Assembly (NCBI GenBank): GCA_029561145.1
Contig: JAKQJM010000091.1
Location: 1 to 64,000, forward strand
Reading direction: 5' to 3'
Source: Pseudomonadota bacterium
GTDB lineage: Bacteria; Pseudomonadota; Gammaproteobacteria; Xanthomonadales; Rhodanobacteraceae
Length of the DNA: 64,000 nt
Part shown: one piece after another, positions 26,893 to 35,108 of the stretch
How the letters are laid out: each line of letters begins with the position of its first letter
Position numbering within the stretch: the stretch's first letter is position 1
The notes under the pieces: model-generated
The model's database searches: none
What the model saw: the letters and a program-made list of their open reading frames with translations, nothing else
What the model was told of the DNA's origin: nothing
Translations under genes and position numbers: made by a program

Positions 26893-28272
26893 ATGTCGGC
26901 ACGAGTCCTGATCGTCGATGATGAGCCCGATATTCGCGGCATGGTCAAGGAAATCCTCGAGGACGAGGGTTATGTCGTGACCACGGCGGAGTCGGCCGCT
27001 GCGGCACGCGAGGCGCGTCGCGGCCAGCGTCCCGATGTCGTCCTGCTTGATATCTGGATGCCCGATCTCGATGGCATCAGCCTGCTGCGTGAATGGAACG
27101 AACGCGGCGGATTGCCCTGTCCGGTCATCATGATGAGCGGGCATGGCACGATCGAGACGGCGATCGAGGCGACCCGCCTGGGTGCCTATGATTTTGTCGA
27201 GAAGCCGCTGTCGTTGGCCAAGTTGCTGCTGACGGTCGAGCGCGCGCTGGAAGCAAGTCGTCTGCGTCGCGAAAACGAAGGCCTGCGCAGCCAGCTGGTC
27301 ATGCCACTCGATCCTGTCGCGACCAGTCGTTCGATGCAGGCACTCAAGGCGCAGATGGAAAAACTTGCCGCGCACGATGCCTGGATCCTGGTCCAGGGTG
27401 AACGCGGCACCGACAAGGAAGCGCTCGCGCGCTGGCTGCATGAGCGCAGCGGGCGACGCGCAGGTCCGTTCGTCACGGTCGCGCCTGGCTCGATCGCGCA
27501 GGATCATGCGGCACGCGCGCTGTTCGGCAGCGACGACAACGGCAGCGTGCAGTACGGCCTGATCGAACAGGCCAACGGCGGCACCCTGTATCTCGACGAA
27601 GTCGCCGACCTCGATTCCGAATTGCAGTTGCGCCTGTCGAGTGCGCTGGCCCGGCGCAGCCTGATCCGCTGCGGCGCGCCCGATGCAGTGCCGATCGACC
27701 TGCGCGTGATCGCGGCAAGCTCGCAGGATCTCGACGCGGCCGTCCAGGCCGGAAGGTTCCGCGAGGAGCTCTACTACCAGCTCAATGTCGTGCCACTGCA
27801 GGTGCCGTCGCTGCGCGAGCGCATCGAGGACATCCCCGAGCTGTTGCGCTACTACGCCGATTTCTTCGCCAATCGCGACAAGCTCCCATTCCGTCTGTTC
27901 CCGGTCGCCGTGCAGAATCGCCTGCGCAACTATGCCTGGCCGGGCAACCTGCGTGAGCTGCGCAACCTCGTGCAGCGCATGCTGATCCTCGGCAACGCGC
28001 CCGAAGTGACGATCGAGGAAGTCGAGCTGGCGCTCGGCAGCGTCGCAGTCGAGCGTGCCGCGTCACCGCCTGGCATTGCAGGCATCGATTTCAACCTGCC
28101 GTTGCGTGAAGCACGCGAGCAGTTCGAGCGCAGCTACCTGCTGCACCAGCTCAACGAGGCTGGTGGCAGTGTCGGCAAGCTGGCCAAGATGGTCGGCATG
28201 GAGCGCACGCACCTGTATCGCAAGCTCAAGGATCTCGGCGTCGATCCGAAATCGGTCGGTCGCGAGGAGTGA
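26893..28272 (+). CDS. ntrX: NtrX-like response regulator, degenerate AAA+ domain
   Basis: A 459-residue regulator from ATG 26893 (another in-frame ATG lies 2 codons upstream). The receiver domain covers 1-120, with phosphoacceptor D53 in VVLLDIWMPDLDG. The sigma-54 AAA+ domain (about 145-375) has Walker A GERGTDKE (169-176) where GESGTGKE is usual. The loop that should hold GAFTGA is replaced by GSDDNGSVQYG (212-222). Walker B TLYLDEV and WPGNLRELRN are intact. A Fis-type helix-turn-helix ends the protein. Lack of GAFTGA means it should not contact sigma-54. NtrX proteins of alphaproteobacteria are known to lack it too. It probably acts as a direct repressor or activator. Confidence 0.88.
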   Translation: MSARVLIVDDEPDIRGMVKEILEDEGYVVTTAESAAAAREARRGQRPDVVLLDIWMPDLDGISLLREWNERGGLPCPVIMMSGHGTIETAIEATRLGAYDFVEKPLSLAKLLLTVERALEASRLRRENEGLRSQLVMPLDPVATSRSMQALKAQMEKLAAHDAWILVQGERGTDKEALARWLHERSGRRAGPFVTVAPGSIAQDHAARALFGSDDNGSVQYGLIEQANGGTLYLDEVADLDSELQLRLSSALARRSLIRCGAPDAVPIDLRVIAASSQDLDAAVQAGRFREELYYQLNVVPLQVPSLRERIEDIPELLRYYADFFANRDKLPFRLFPVAVQNRLRNYAWPGNLRELRNLVQRMLILGNAPEVTIEEVELALGSVAVERAASPPGIAGIDFNLPLREAREQFERSYLLHQLNEAGGSVGKLAKMVGMERTHLYRKLKDLGVDPKSVGREE

Positions 28273-28466
28273 CCGGCGTTGCTGGACTTTCGGACAATCG
28301 ACGCCGGCCGGCCGGCATGTTTCGATGAATCCAGGCGCACGAACGAACCTCCGGCCAGGAACCATCAACGATTGCCCGGGTTCCAAGCAGACCCACCTGT
28401 CCGGCCAGCCGGCGCGCAAGAACAAAAGGCGCATTCCGGAGCCACCACCCCATCGAGGAGACACCC

Positions 28467-29249
28467 ATGCAACTTGAAGGCAAGGTCGCACTGATCACCG
28501 GCGCGGCCAGCGGCATCGGCAAGCGCATCGCCGAGGTCTATGCGAAGAACGGCGCGACGGTGGCGATTGCCGATCTCAATCTCGACGGCGCGCAGGCGAC
28601 CGCGGCAGAGATCGAGTCCGCCGGAGGCAAGGCGCTCGGCGTGGCGATGAACGTCACCGACGAAACCGAAGTCGATGCGGGCGTGGCCGAAGTCATCGGC
28701 AAGCTCGGCAAGGTCGACATCCTGATTTCCAACGCCGGCATCCAGATCGTCAAGCCGGTCGAGGAATTCAGCCTCGCCGAATGGAAGAAGATGCTTGCGA
28801 TCCATCTCGATGGCGCCTTCCTGACCACACGCGCCTGCCTCAAGGACATGTACCGGCGTGGCAAGGGCGGTGCGATCCTCTACATGGGTTCGGTGCATTC
28901 GCACGAAGCATCGAAACTCAAGGCGCCTTACGTCACCGCCAAGCACGGGCTGCTCGGTCTCGCGCGGGTCGTTGCCAAGGAAGGTGGGCCGAAGGGTGTG
29001 CGCGCCAATGTGATCTGTCCCGGTTTCGTGCGCACGCCGCTGGTTGAAAAGCAGATTCCGGAGCAGGCCAGGGAATTCGGCATCAGCGAGGACGAGGTGA
29101 TCAGGAACATCATGCTCAAGGACACGGTGGATACCGAGTTCACCACGGTCGACGACGTGGCCAATCTCGCCTTGTTCCTCGCCGCATTCGAAACCAATGC
29201 GCTGACCGGGCAAAGCATCACCGTAAGCCACGGCTGGCACATGCAATGA
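28467..29249 (+). CDS. bdhA: 3-hydroxybutyrate dehydrogenase (SDR)
   Basis: A classical short-chain dehydrogenase of 260 residues, probably oxidising D-3-hydroxybutyrate to acetoacetate with NAD. The nucleotide loop is TGAASGIG (11-18), with Asp36 after the second strand favouring NAD. The catalytic residues are S142, Y155 and K159. The [18 protein letters not shown] stretch and the end [13 protein letters not shown] are typical of BDH rather than FabG. GAGGAG lies 6 bp before the ATG. The TPR gene follows at 21 bp. It points to use of polyhydroxybutyrate or ketone bodies. Confidence 0.88.
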   Translation: MQLEGKVALITGAASGIGKRIAEVYAKNGATVAIADLNLDGAQATAAEIESAGGKALGVAMNVTDETEVDAGVAEVIGKLGKVDILISNAGIQIVKPVEEFSLAEWKKMLAIHLDGAFLTTRACLKDMYRRGKGGAILYMGSVHSHEASKLKAPYVTAKHGLLGLARVVAKEGGPKGVRANVICPGFVRTPLVEKQIPEQAREFGISEDEVIRNIMLKDTVDTEFTTVDDVANLALFLAAFETNALTGQSITVSHGWHMQ

Positions 29250-29270
29250 GCGCATGAGCGGGCTTGTGCA

Positions 29271-29603
29271 GTGAACGGTGATGCGATCCTGCGCCTGCGC
29301 AAGCAAGTCGGCGGACCACGCGATGGCGCCCTGCTGCGATTTTCGCTGGCCAATGCCTTGCTTGCCGATGCGCAGGCAGCCGAGGCTGCGATCGAATTGC
29401 GTCGTGCGCTCGAGTTCGATCCGCTGTATTCGGCCGCATGGAAATTGCTGGCGCGCAGTCTGACTGAAGCGGGTGACCCGGGCGCTGCGATCGAGGCCTA
29501 CGAGCGCGGTATCGAAGTCGCCACCGCACGCGGCGACAAGCAGGCCGCCAGCGAGATGAAGGTGTTCCTGCGCCGCCTCGTGAAGGCGGGATCGAACGGA
29601 TGA
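29271..29603 (+). CDS. Small TPR protein
   Basis: A 110-residue protein from GTG 29271 consisting of about two to three tetratricopeptide repeats (LRFSLANALLADAQAAEAAI, then LEFDPLYSAAWKLLARSLTEAGD, then AIEAYERGIEVATARGD). It probably mediates protein contacts in the cytoplasm; the partner is unknown. It overlaps the next gene by 4 bases (ATGA), so the two are translationally coupled. Confidence 0.75.
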   Translation: MNGDAILRLRKQVGGPRDGALLRFSLANALLADAQAAEAAIELRRALEFDPLYSAAWKLLARSLTEAGDPGAAIEAYERGIEVATARGDKQAASEMKVFLRRLVKAGSNG

Positions 29604-30199
29604 ATTTGCGCCACGTCGTCATCCTCCTGGTCGTGGCGGCCTTGTTCGGTGCCGGACGCTGGAGCCTGCATCGACCGATCGGGCATGCCGCCGGTGTGCT
29701 CGTCGAGTCCGATCCGCAGCAGAGCGAGCCCGCCAGTCATGCGCCGATCACGCACGGCGAATACGTGCTCACCCCGCTGGCCGACTACGCCATCGAAGCG
29801 CGCGTGATTTCGCGCGAGGACTATTCGCTCGACGCCGGCAGCGATCTCGCGCCCACCGATTTAGCGGTCGGCTGGAGGCGCATGTCCGATACGGCCGTGA
29901 TCGATCAACTCGACATCGAGCAATCCGCCCGCTTCTTCACCTACCGATGGCCCGATGCGCCGCCCATTCCATTGGTGGAGATCGAACGATCTTCCGCCAA
30001 CATGCACATGATTCCGTCGGACGAGAACGTCGCGCGTGATCTTGGCAAGCTGCGCGAGGGTGCGATTGTGCGCATGCGGGGGCAACTCGTCGCCGCGCAA
30101 CGCAACGACGGATTCCACTGGCGCAGCTCGCTCACGCGCAACGACACCGGCGGCGGCGCCTGCGAATTGTTCCTGGTCACGTCGATCGAGCAGCTCTGA
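29600..30199 (+). CDS. Membrane-anchored protein of unknown function
   Basis: A 199-residue protein with one N-terminal helix (residues 5-20, a signal anchor or signal peptide). The exported part has segments DYAIEARVISREDYSL and WPDAPPIPLVEIERSSANMHMIP, and an end rich in short strands (IVRMRGQLVAAQRNDGF.WRSSLTRNDTGGGACELFLV). The late part looks like a beta-barrel/OB-like fold, but no named family is recognised. It is coupled to the TPR gene upstream. It is likely conserved among relatives because codon use and spacing look like a normal operon gene. Confidence 0.65.
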   Translation: MNLRHVVILLVVAALFGAGRWSLHRPIGHAAGVLVESDPQQSEPASHAPITHGEYVLTPLADYAIEARVISREDYSLDAGSDLAPTDLAVGWRRMSDTAVIDQLDIEQSARFFTYRWPDAPPIPLVEIERSSANMHMIPSDENVARDLGKLREGAIVRMRGQLVAAQRNDGFHWRSSLTRNDTGGGACELFLVTSIEQL

Positions 30200-30306
30200 T
30201 TCGAGGCCGCGGATATCGGGCGCCGCCCGCTTTGCGGGCATGGTGTTTGCAAGTCGACGTTCCCGACGGCGAATTCGGCACAAATGATTCTGCGCAGGGG
30301 AAAACT

Positions 30307-32754
30307 GTGACACAAGGTGGAACAGATACGCTGAAGCTGGACACGCAGAGCGTGGTTGCCGTGGACGATTTCGCGATCGGGCCGTACCGCATACTCGGGC
30401 TGCTCGGCGAAGGTGGCATGGGCCGCGTCTACCTCGCCCAGCAGATCCATCCGCAACGCCAGGTTGCTCTCAAGGTGGTGCGCGGCGTGTCGGCTTCGGT
30501 CGTCGAACGCATGCGTCGCGAGATCGAAGTGCTTGCGCAGCTCGAACATCCCGGAATCGCCCGCCTGTACGCGGCGGGCGAGTCGCGGGTCGATGACGTC
30601 GATGTGCCTTGGCTCGCACTCGAATACGTGCGTGGCGTCGATCTGGTCCGCCACGCGTACGAACAGAATCTCGGGCTCGCCGCACGCCTGCGCCTGTTGA
30701 TCGAAGTTGCGCGCGCGGTGCACTTCGCGCACGGGCGCGGCGTCATCCACCGCGATCTCAAGCCCGGCAATATCCTCGTCGACGAGAGCGGTCAGCCGAA
30801 GGTGCTCGATTTCGGGATCGCGCGTTTGCGCGATGACGCAGCGCACGGACTGACCCAGGACGGACAGGTGCTCGGCACCCTGCCGTACATGAGCACCGAG
30901 CAACTGCTCGGAGACAGCACGCTCATCGGTGCGCGCAGCGACGTCTATTCGCTCGGCGTGGTCGCCTACGAACTGATCAGCGGGCGTCTGCCGCATCCGC
31001 GCCTGAATACCTCGACGATCTTCGAGGCGCTCGACATCCTGCGCCACGATACCCCGCCGCGACTCGCCACGATCAGTGCGGAGGCGCGCGGCGATCTCGA
31101 TACCGTCGTCATGAAGGCGTTGGCCAGCGAGCGCGAACAACGTTACGCCTCGGCCGCGGAACTGGCCGACGACCTGCAGCGCATCCTCGATCATCGGCCG
31201 ATCATGGCGCGTCCGCTGACGCGCATGTATCGAGCCAGTCGCTTTGTACGGCGTCATCGCCTGCTCAGCGCGGCCATGGCCAGCATTGTCGTCGTGCTCG
31301 CGGTGGCCAGCATCGTCTCGCTGCGCTTCGCCCTGGCCGAGCAACGGGCGCGCGGCGAGGCAGATCAACGCGCGCTCGAATCCGCCGCCGTCAACGCGTT
31401 TCTCGAGCGCATGCTTGCGTCCGCCGATCCTGAGTTGTCGGCGGGCCGCAAGCTCACCGTCGATGAAGTGGTCGATCAGGCCGAACGCGACATGCAGCGC
31501 CTCGATGGCGAGCCCGCCGTGCAGCGCGCCGTGGCGACCACGCTGGCGCGCACGCGGCGTGCGCTCGGCGAGTACGACGCCGCACTGGCGCTCAACCAAC
31601 GAGCCTACGAACTCGGCGAACGCAGCGGCGCGACCCAGGTGCAGCGCGCCAGCCTGCTGCATCAGCGCGCCTCGCTCTACGCGGATCTCGGAAAATTCGA
31701 CAAGGCCATGAGCACGCTCGAGGAAGCGCGTGCCGAATGGCCGATGCCGCCTCCGGCCGCGCGCCTCGCCATCGACCTGACCGCGGCACGCATTGACGAT
31801 GAGGCCGGTCGTCCCGAGTCCGCGGAACAGAAGTATCGTGCCGTGCTCGCGGATGCGGCCATGCTCGACAAGCGCCAGCCGAACCCGGATCCCGAACTCC
31901 GCACGACGATCGAGTCCGCGCGCAGCAACCTCTCGGGCGTGTTGCGCGATCGCGGCGCGCTCGACGAATCCGAGCAATTGATCCGCGCTGTACTCGAAGG
32001 ACGTGTCGAGGAACTCGGTGAGCGCGCGCCGCTGACGCTCGCAAGCCGCAACAAGCTGGCGCTCGTGCTCGCCGCACGTGGCGACAACGAGCTGGCCGGG
32101 AAGGAGGCCGCCGAAGCCCTGCGCCTGCAACGCGAGGTGCTGGGCAATCAACACGCCAGCACGCTGACCACGATGCAGACACTGGCCAATATCCTGATGC
32201 CGCTCAAGCAGTACGACGAGGCCGAGGCGCTGACCCGCGAATCGTTGAAAGGCATGGAGGCCCAGTTCGGCGACGACTATGCGCAGACGCTCGCATCGAT
32301 GAACACTCTGGCCTACCTGCTCGAGGAGCGCGGCAAGGTCGGTGAGGCCGAACTGCAGTATCGGCGCATCATCGCGATCCAGACGCGCGGGGGCGTCGAG
32401 CATCCGACAACCCTCGCGCCGCGCAACAATCTCGCGATGCTGCTGATGAATGACGGACGTCTCGATGCGGCGCGTGCCGAATTCGCTGCGTTGCTCAGGC
32501 TCGCGCGCGCGACTGTCGGCGACGAACACGCGATGACGGCGATCTTCATGAGCAACGAAGGCCTGTGTCTCGGTCGCATGGGTCGTACTGCGGAGGCGCG
32601 CATCGCGCTTGAAGATGCACACAAGCGCCTGCTCGCGATCTTCGGTGCCGATCATTCGCGCACCCGCACCGCCGCCGAACGGCTCGCCGAGGTCTATCGA
32701 AAACTGGGCGAGAACGCCAAGGCCGACGCGCTCGACGCTACCCGTGGCGCATGA
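30307..32754 (+). CDS. Membrane Ser/Thr protein kinase with C-terminal TPRs
   Basis: An 815-residue Hanks-type kinase. The GTG at 30307 is chosen because CAGGGG lies just before it; the frame runs further up without sense. Motifs: GEGGMGRVYLA (34-44), K56 in VALK, catalytic D150 in HRDLK, D168 in DFG, and YMSTEQL in the activation region, so it is predicted active. One membrane helix lies at about 319-339. About 470 residues of tetratricopeptide repeats (ERSGATQVQRASLLHQRASL..., TLTTMQTLANILMPLKQYDEAE) follow, of the kind seen in eukaryote-like NB-ARC-free sensors. No sigma gene is adjacent, unlike the kinase at 1955. Signal and targets are unknown. Confidence 0.9.
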   Translation: MTQGGTDTLKLDTQSVVAVDDFAIGPYRILGLLGEGGMGRVYLAQQIHPQRQVALKVVRGVSASVVERMRREIEVLAQLEHPGIARLYAAGESRVDDVDVPWLALEYVRGVDLVRHAYEQNLGLAARLRLLIEVARAVHFAHGRGVIHRDLKPGNILVDESGQPKVLDFGIARLRDDAAHGLTQDGQVLGTLPYMSTEQLLGDSTLIGARSDVYSLGVVAYELISGRLPHPRLNTSTIFEALDILRHDTPPRLATISAEARGDLDTVVMKALASEREQRYASAAELADDLQRILDHRPIMARPLTRMYRASRFVRRHRLLSAAMASIVVVLAVASIVSLRFALAEQRARGEADQRALESAAVNAFLERMLASADPELSAGRKLTVDEVVDQAERDMQRLDGEPAVQRAVATTLARTRRALGEYDAALALNQRAYELGERSGATQVQRASLLHQRASLYADLGKFDKAMSTLEEARAEWPMPPPAARLAIDLTAARIDDEAGRPESAEQKYRAVLADAAMLDKRQPNPDPELRTTIESARSNLSGVLRDRGALDESEQLIRAVLEGRVEELGERAPLTLASRNKLALVLAARGDNELAGKEAAEALRLQREVLGNQHASTLTTMQTLANILMPLKQYDEAEALTRESLKGMEAQFGDDYAQTLASMNTLAYLLEERGKVGEAELQYRRIIAIQTRGGVEHPTTLAPRNNLAMLLMNDGRLDAARAEFAALLRLARATVGDEHAMTAIFMSNEGLCLGRMGRTAEARIALEDAHKRLLAIFGADHSRTRTAAERLAEVYRKLGENAKADALDATRGA

Positions 32755-33106
32755 ATCATTGATCCGGCGCGAAAATACCGTTTGCCCTGAGTCCGTCGAC
32801 GAGGCTCGGGACAGGCCTGTCAAAAGGCTGCCACAGCCGGGCTTCGACACACTCAGCCCGAACGGTTTTCAATCCATGACTCCGGATCAATGGCGTGGTG
32901 CCTCACTGCAGGCATGCCTGCAGAATCGGATTCGTCTTGCGTCGGTCGGTGCAATCCGCATCGATACGGATTGCGCCACGGCATGGGCTGGCTGCTCGAC
33001 CGGGCGGTTGAAATCCGCAGGCTCGGAAGCGCGCTACGGGGAATCGTCGGCACGGCGTGGTGCTGACAACAAAATCCCGTGAAATCATGGAATTACGCGG
33101 CGATAT
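32755..33106. other. Gene-free spacer with strong palindromes
   Basis: No credible gene in 352 bp. Besides the REP-like element it holds an 18-bp perfect palindrome at 32906-32923 (CTGCAGGCATGCCTGCAG) and an 8-bp inverted repeat, 32951-32958 with 32967-32974 (GCAATCCG/CGGATTGC). Neither has a T run, so they are not classical terminators. They may act as mRNA stabilisers after the kinase gene or be remnants of repeats. Confidence 0.5.
32779..32865. repeat. REP-like palindromic repeat
   Basis: Two inverted arms, 32779-32802 (CCGTTTGCCCTGAGTCCGTC...) and 32842-32865 (CTTCGACACACTCAGCCCGA...), are complementary over most of 24 bases. The core (TTCGAC...CTCAGCCCGAACGG) resembles widely dispersed bacterial REP elements. 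It lies 25 bp after a kinase gene stop. No REP-associated tyrosine transposase is in the window. Confidence 0.65.
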
Positions 33107-33183
33107 TGGTGGCTATGGGTGGACTCGAACCACCGACCCCAGCATTATGAGTGCTGTGCTCTAACCGGCTGAGCTACATAGCC
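33107..33183 (-). tRNA. tRNA-Met (CAT), elongator
   Basis: A 77-nt cloverleaf on the minus strand with encoded CCA. The acceptor stem is GGCTATG/CATAGCC; the D-arm is AGCTCAGCCGGTTAGAGC; the anticodon stem CAGCA/TGCTG holds the loop CTCATAA (anticodon CAT); the T-arm is GTGGTTCGAGTCCAC. GGCTA at the 5' end with a paired first base, and close likeness to E. coli metT, point to elongator Met rather than initiator. Ile2-type CAT tRNAs have other acceptor stems. Confidence 0.95.
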
Positions 33184-33415
33184 ATGCGAGCCGAAGGCTC
33201 TGAGGGGGGACGGATTCTAGTGGCTGGGCCGGGCGTGTCAAGCGCCGAGGCGGGTCGCTCGGGTCTGCTGGCTGGCGCGTTCGCCTTGCTGCGCCGCTTG
33301 GCACTGTGGAAGAATCGGCGCGCGACGGCAGGTGCGAGCCGATCCGGTCAGGTTTTCAATGCCTGTCCGGTCAGGTTTCCGATGCTGGCCAGCGAGCAGA
33401 ACCGGGAGCTCCAGC

Positions 33416-33958
33416 GTGATCGATCCAGATGGCTATCGTCCGAATGTCGGCATCGTCCTGATCCGGGATGATGGTCGCGTGTTTTGGGCGCGCAGGGTCA
33501 ATCGCGATGGCTGGCAGTTCCCGCAAGGCGGCATGCGCACCGACGAAACCCCGCTCGAGGCCATGTACCGCGAGCTCGAGGAGGAAACCGGTCTCCGCGC
33601 CGAGCATGTCGAAGTGCTCGGGGCGACACCTGGCTGGCTCCGCTACCGCCTGCCCAACCGTTTCGTGCGCCGCAATGTGCGACCGACCTGCGTCGGCCAG
33701 AAGCAGGTCTGGTTCCTGCTGCGATTCACAGGCGATGAGGCGCATTTCCGCCTCGATGCCAATGAGAAACCCGAATTTGACCTCTGGCGCTGGGTCGACT
33801 TCTGGTATCCGAGCGAGCACGTGGTCTCGTTCAAGCGCCAGGTCTACGAGCAGGCGCTCAAACACCTGCTGCCGATGGCCGAGGCCTTGTGCCAGGCCCC
33901 GCTGCGCAACACGTTCCGTCAGGAAACGCTGGATGGCGAGCCGGCATTCTTGCGCTGA
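33416..33958 (+). CDS. rppH: RNA pyrophosphohydrolase
   Basis: Nudix hydrolase that removes pyrophosphate from 5'-triphosphate mRNA and starts RNase E-dependent decay. From GTG 33416 it has 180 residues and begins [15 protein letters not shown], the family start. The Nudix box is complete (G38, E44, R52-E53, E56-E57, G59). It also has WQFPQGG before the box and [13 protein letters not shown] later, both specific for RppH rather than general Nudix proteins. Just upstream is a nearly perfect 20-bp direct repeat (33343-33362 and 33366-33385), purpose unknown. Confidence 0.95.
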   Translation: MIDPDGYRPNVGIVLIRDDGRVFWARRVNRDGWQFPQGGMRTDETPLEAMYRELEEETGLRAEHVEVLGATPGWLRYRLPNRFVRRNVRPTCVGQKQVWFLLRFTGDEAHFRLDANEKPEFDLWRWVDFWYPSEHVVSFKRQVYEQALKHLLPMAEALCQAPLRNTFRQETLDGEPAFLR

Positions 33959-33982
33959 AAGTCTCGTTCAGCTTCGCGGTAG

Positions 33983-34011
33983 TTGACAATCATTCGTATT
34001 TGCAATTGAAT
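33983..34011 (+). promoter_or_regulatory. bfd promoter overlapping a Fur-box-like site
   Basis: A perfect -35 TTGACA (33983-33988) and a -10 TTGAAT (34006-34011) are spaced by 17 bp. The bases 33985-34003 match the 19-bp Fur consensus at about 12 of 19 positions when read on the minus strand (GCAAATACGAATGATTGTC). A bound Fur would cover the promoter. This is the expected logic for bfd, which is induced when iron is low. Confidence 0.65.
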
Positions 34012-34039
34012 AGACGCCAGTCCTTACCGGGTTTTGGCG

Positions 34040-34246
34040 ATGTATGTCTGTATCTGCAACGGCGTAACCGACCACGCAATCCGCGACGCGGCCTCGCGCG
34101 GCGTCAGTTCGTTTGAAGAACTGACCATGCGTACCGGTTGCGGAAGCGGTTGCGGCAGTTGTGCCGACCTGGCCCGCGAGATCCTCGGTGAAGGACGTGC
34201 TCGAGCGGCCCGTGAATTTCCGTTGCCGCTGGCGATCGCGGCCTGA
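34040..34246 (+). CDS. bfd: Bacterioferritin-associated ferredoxin
   Basis: A [2Fe-2S] protein that donates electrons to bacterioferritin to release stored iron. The 68 residues from ATG 34040 carry the four cluster cysteines C4, C6, C38 and C41 (an extra Cys at 34), with YVCICNGVTD and CGSGCGSC. Its own likely Fur-regulated promoter lies just upstream. bfr follows 135 bp later with a separate -10, so the two may be regulated in opposite ways. Confidence 0.95.
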   Translation: MYVCICNGVTDHAIRDAASRGVSSFEELTMRTGCGSGCGSCADLAREILGEGRARAAREFPLPLAIAA

Positions 34247-34320
34247 CCACCCCTGCGGCCACGCCGCTGCACGCCGCAATGCGTGCGATTCGCGTTACTC
34301 CCTGAAAAAATTCCTGGCGC

Positions 34321-34326
34321 TATAGT
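34321..34326 (+). promoter_or_regulatory. Candidate -10 of bfr
   Basis: TATAGT lies 54 bp before the bfr start, in the gap after bfd. The -35 region (TCCCTG at a 16-bp spacing) is poor, so it may need an activator. Confidence 0.45.
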
Positions 34327-34380
34327 CGCGCCCTGAGTCGTTGCATCACGACTCCTCGCCCCCGAACGGAGTACGCGCCC

Positions 34381-34851
34381 ATGAAAGGCGATGCCAAGGT
34401 CATCGAGCACCTCAACAAATCCCTGCTCAACGAACTGACCGCGATCAACCAGTATTTCCTCCATTCGCGCATGTATCGCAACTGGGGTTACGCGGAACTC
34501 GCCGAGCACGAGTACAAGGAATCGATCGATGAGATGAAGCACGCCGATCGACTGATCGAGCGCATCCTGTTCCTCGATGGACTGCCGAACCTGCAGCAGC
34601 TCGGAAAGCTCTTCATCGGCGAGAAACCCAGCGAAGCGTTGGCCTGCGATCTGCGTCTCGAGCGGCAAGCCGTCCCGGATCTGAAGGCCGCCATCGCGTA
34701 TTGCGAGAGCTGCAGCGACTACGGCAGCCGCGAACTGTTTGTCGCGATCCTCGAATCCGAGGAAGAACACATCGACTGGCTCGAAACCCAGCTCGGCCTG
34801 ATCGACCAGCTCGGCGAAGCAAATTACCTGCAGACCAAGATCGGTAGCTGA
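34381..34851 (+). CDS. bfr: Bacterioferritin
   Basis: Iron-storage protein forming a 24-subunit cage with haem between subunit pairs. It is 156 residues long, near the usual 158. The diiron ferroxidase ligands are all present (E18, E51, H54, E94, E127, H130), as is the haem ligand M52. It is therefore a true Bfr subunit with both functions. bfd upstream would reduce its iron core. Confidence 0.96.
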   Translation: MKGDAKVIEHLNKSLLNELTAINQYFLHSRMYRNWGYAELAEHEYKESIDEMKHADRLIERILFLDGLPNLQQLGKLFIGEKPSEALACDLRLERQAVPDLKAAIAYCESCSDYGSRELFVAILESEEEHIDWLETQLGLIDQLGEANYLQTKIGS

Positions 34852-35108
34852 CGTCACGGTCGGTGGAATCACCAACGCGCCGACCGAGTGACATGAGCGC
34901 TGGCGCAGGCCGCGTTGTGCAATGAGGTGATGCATTCCCGCCGGCCTCTTGCAGGAACCCCCAAAAGGGGGCAAGCGCCTTCGCAAAGCGGCATCTCTTC
35001 AGATTTGCCAAAGTGCGCTGGATTCGGGATGGGCTGAAAGTGCTGGTCAGGCCAGGCGACGAAAGGTTGTGGCCTGCTGGATTGACAGCGCTCTGGATCG
35101 ACGAAACC

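Noticed and set aside
26893..28272. Frameshift or assembly error as the cause of the missing GAFTGA
   Set aside because: The frame is intact throughout, Walker B and later motifs follow in phase, and Walker A is changed independently.
30307..32754. Phage-defence kinase (Stk2-like)
   Set aside because: The transmembrane helix and C-terminal TPR array, and metabolic neighbours, fit a membrane sensor kinase; there is no defence gene nearby.
29941..32850. 969-codon minus-strand frame opposite the second Ser/Thr kinase
   Set aside because: Shadow frame; the kinase on the plus strand is unambiguous.
33107..33183. tRNA-Ile (CAT, lysidine type)
   Set aside because: Acceptor stem and D-arm agree with elongator tRNA-Met, not with the Ile2 tRNA.
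34852..35108. Terminator after bfr (CGGTCGG/CCGACCG stem at 34857-34886)
   Set aside because: A stem exists but no T run follows on either strand; not called.
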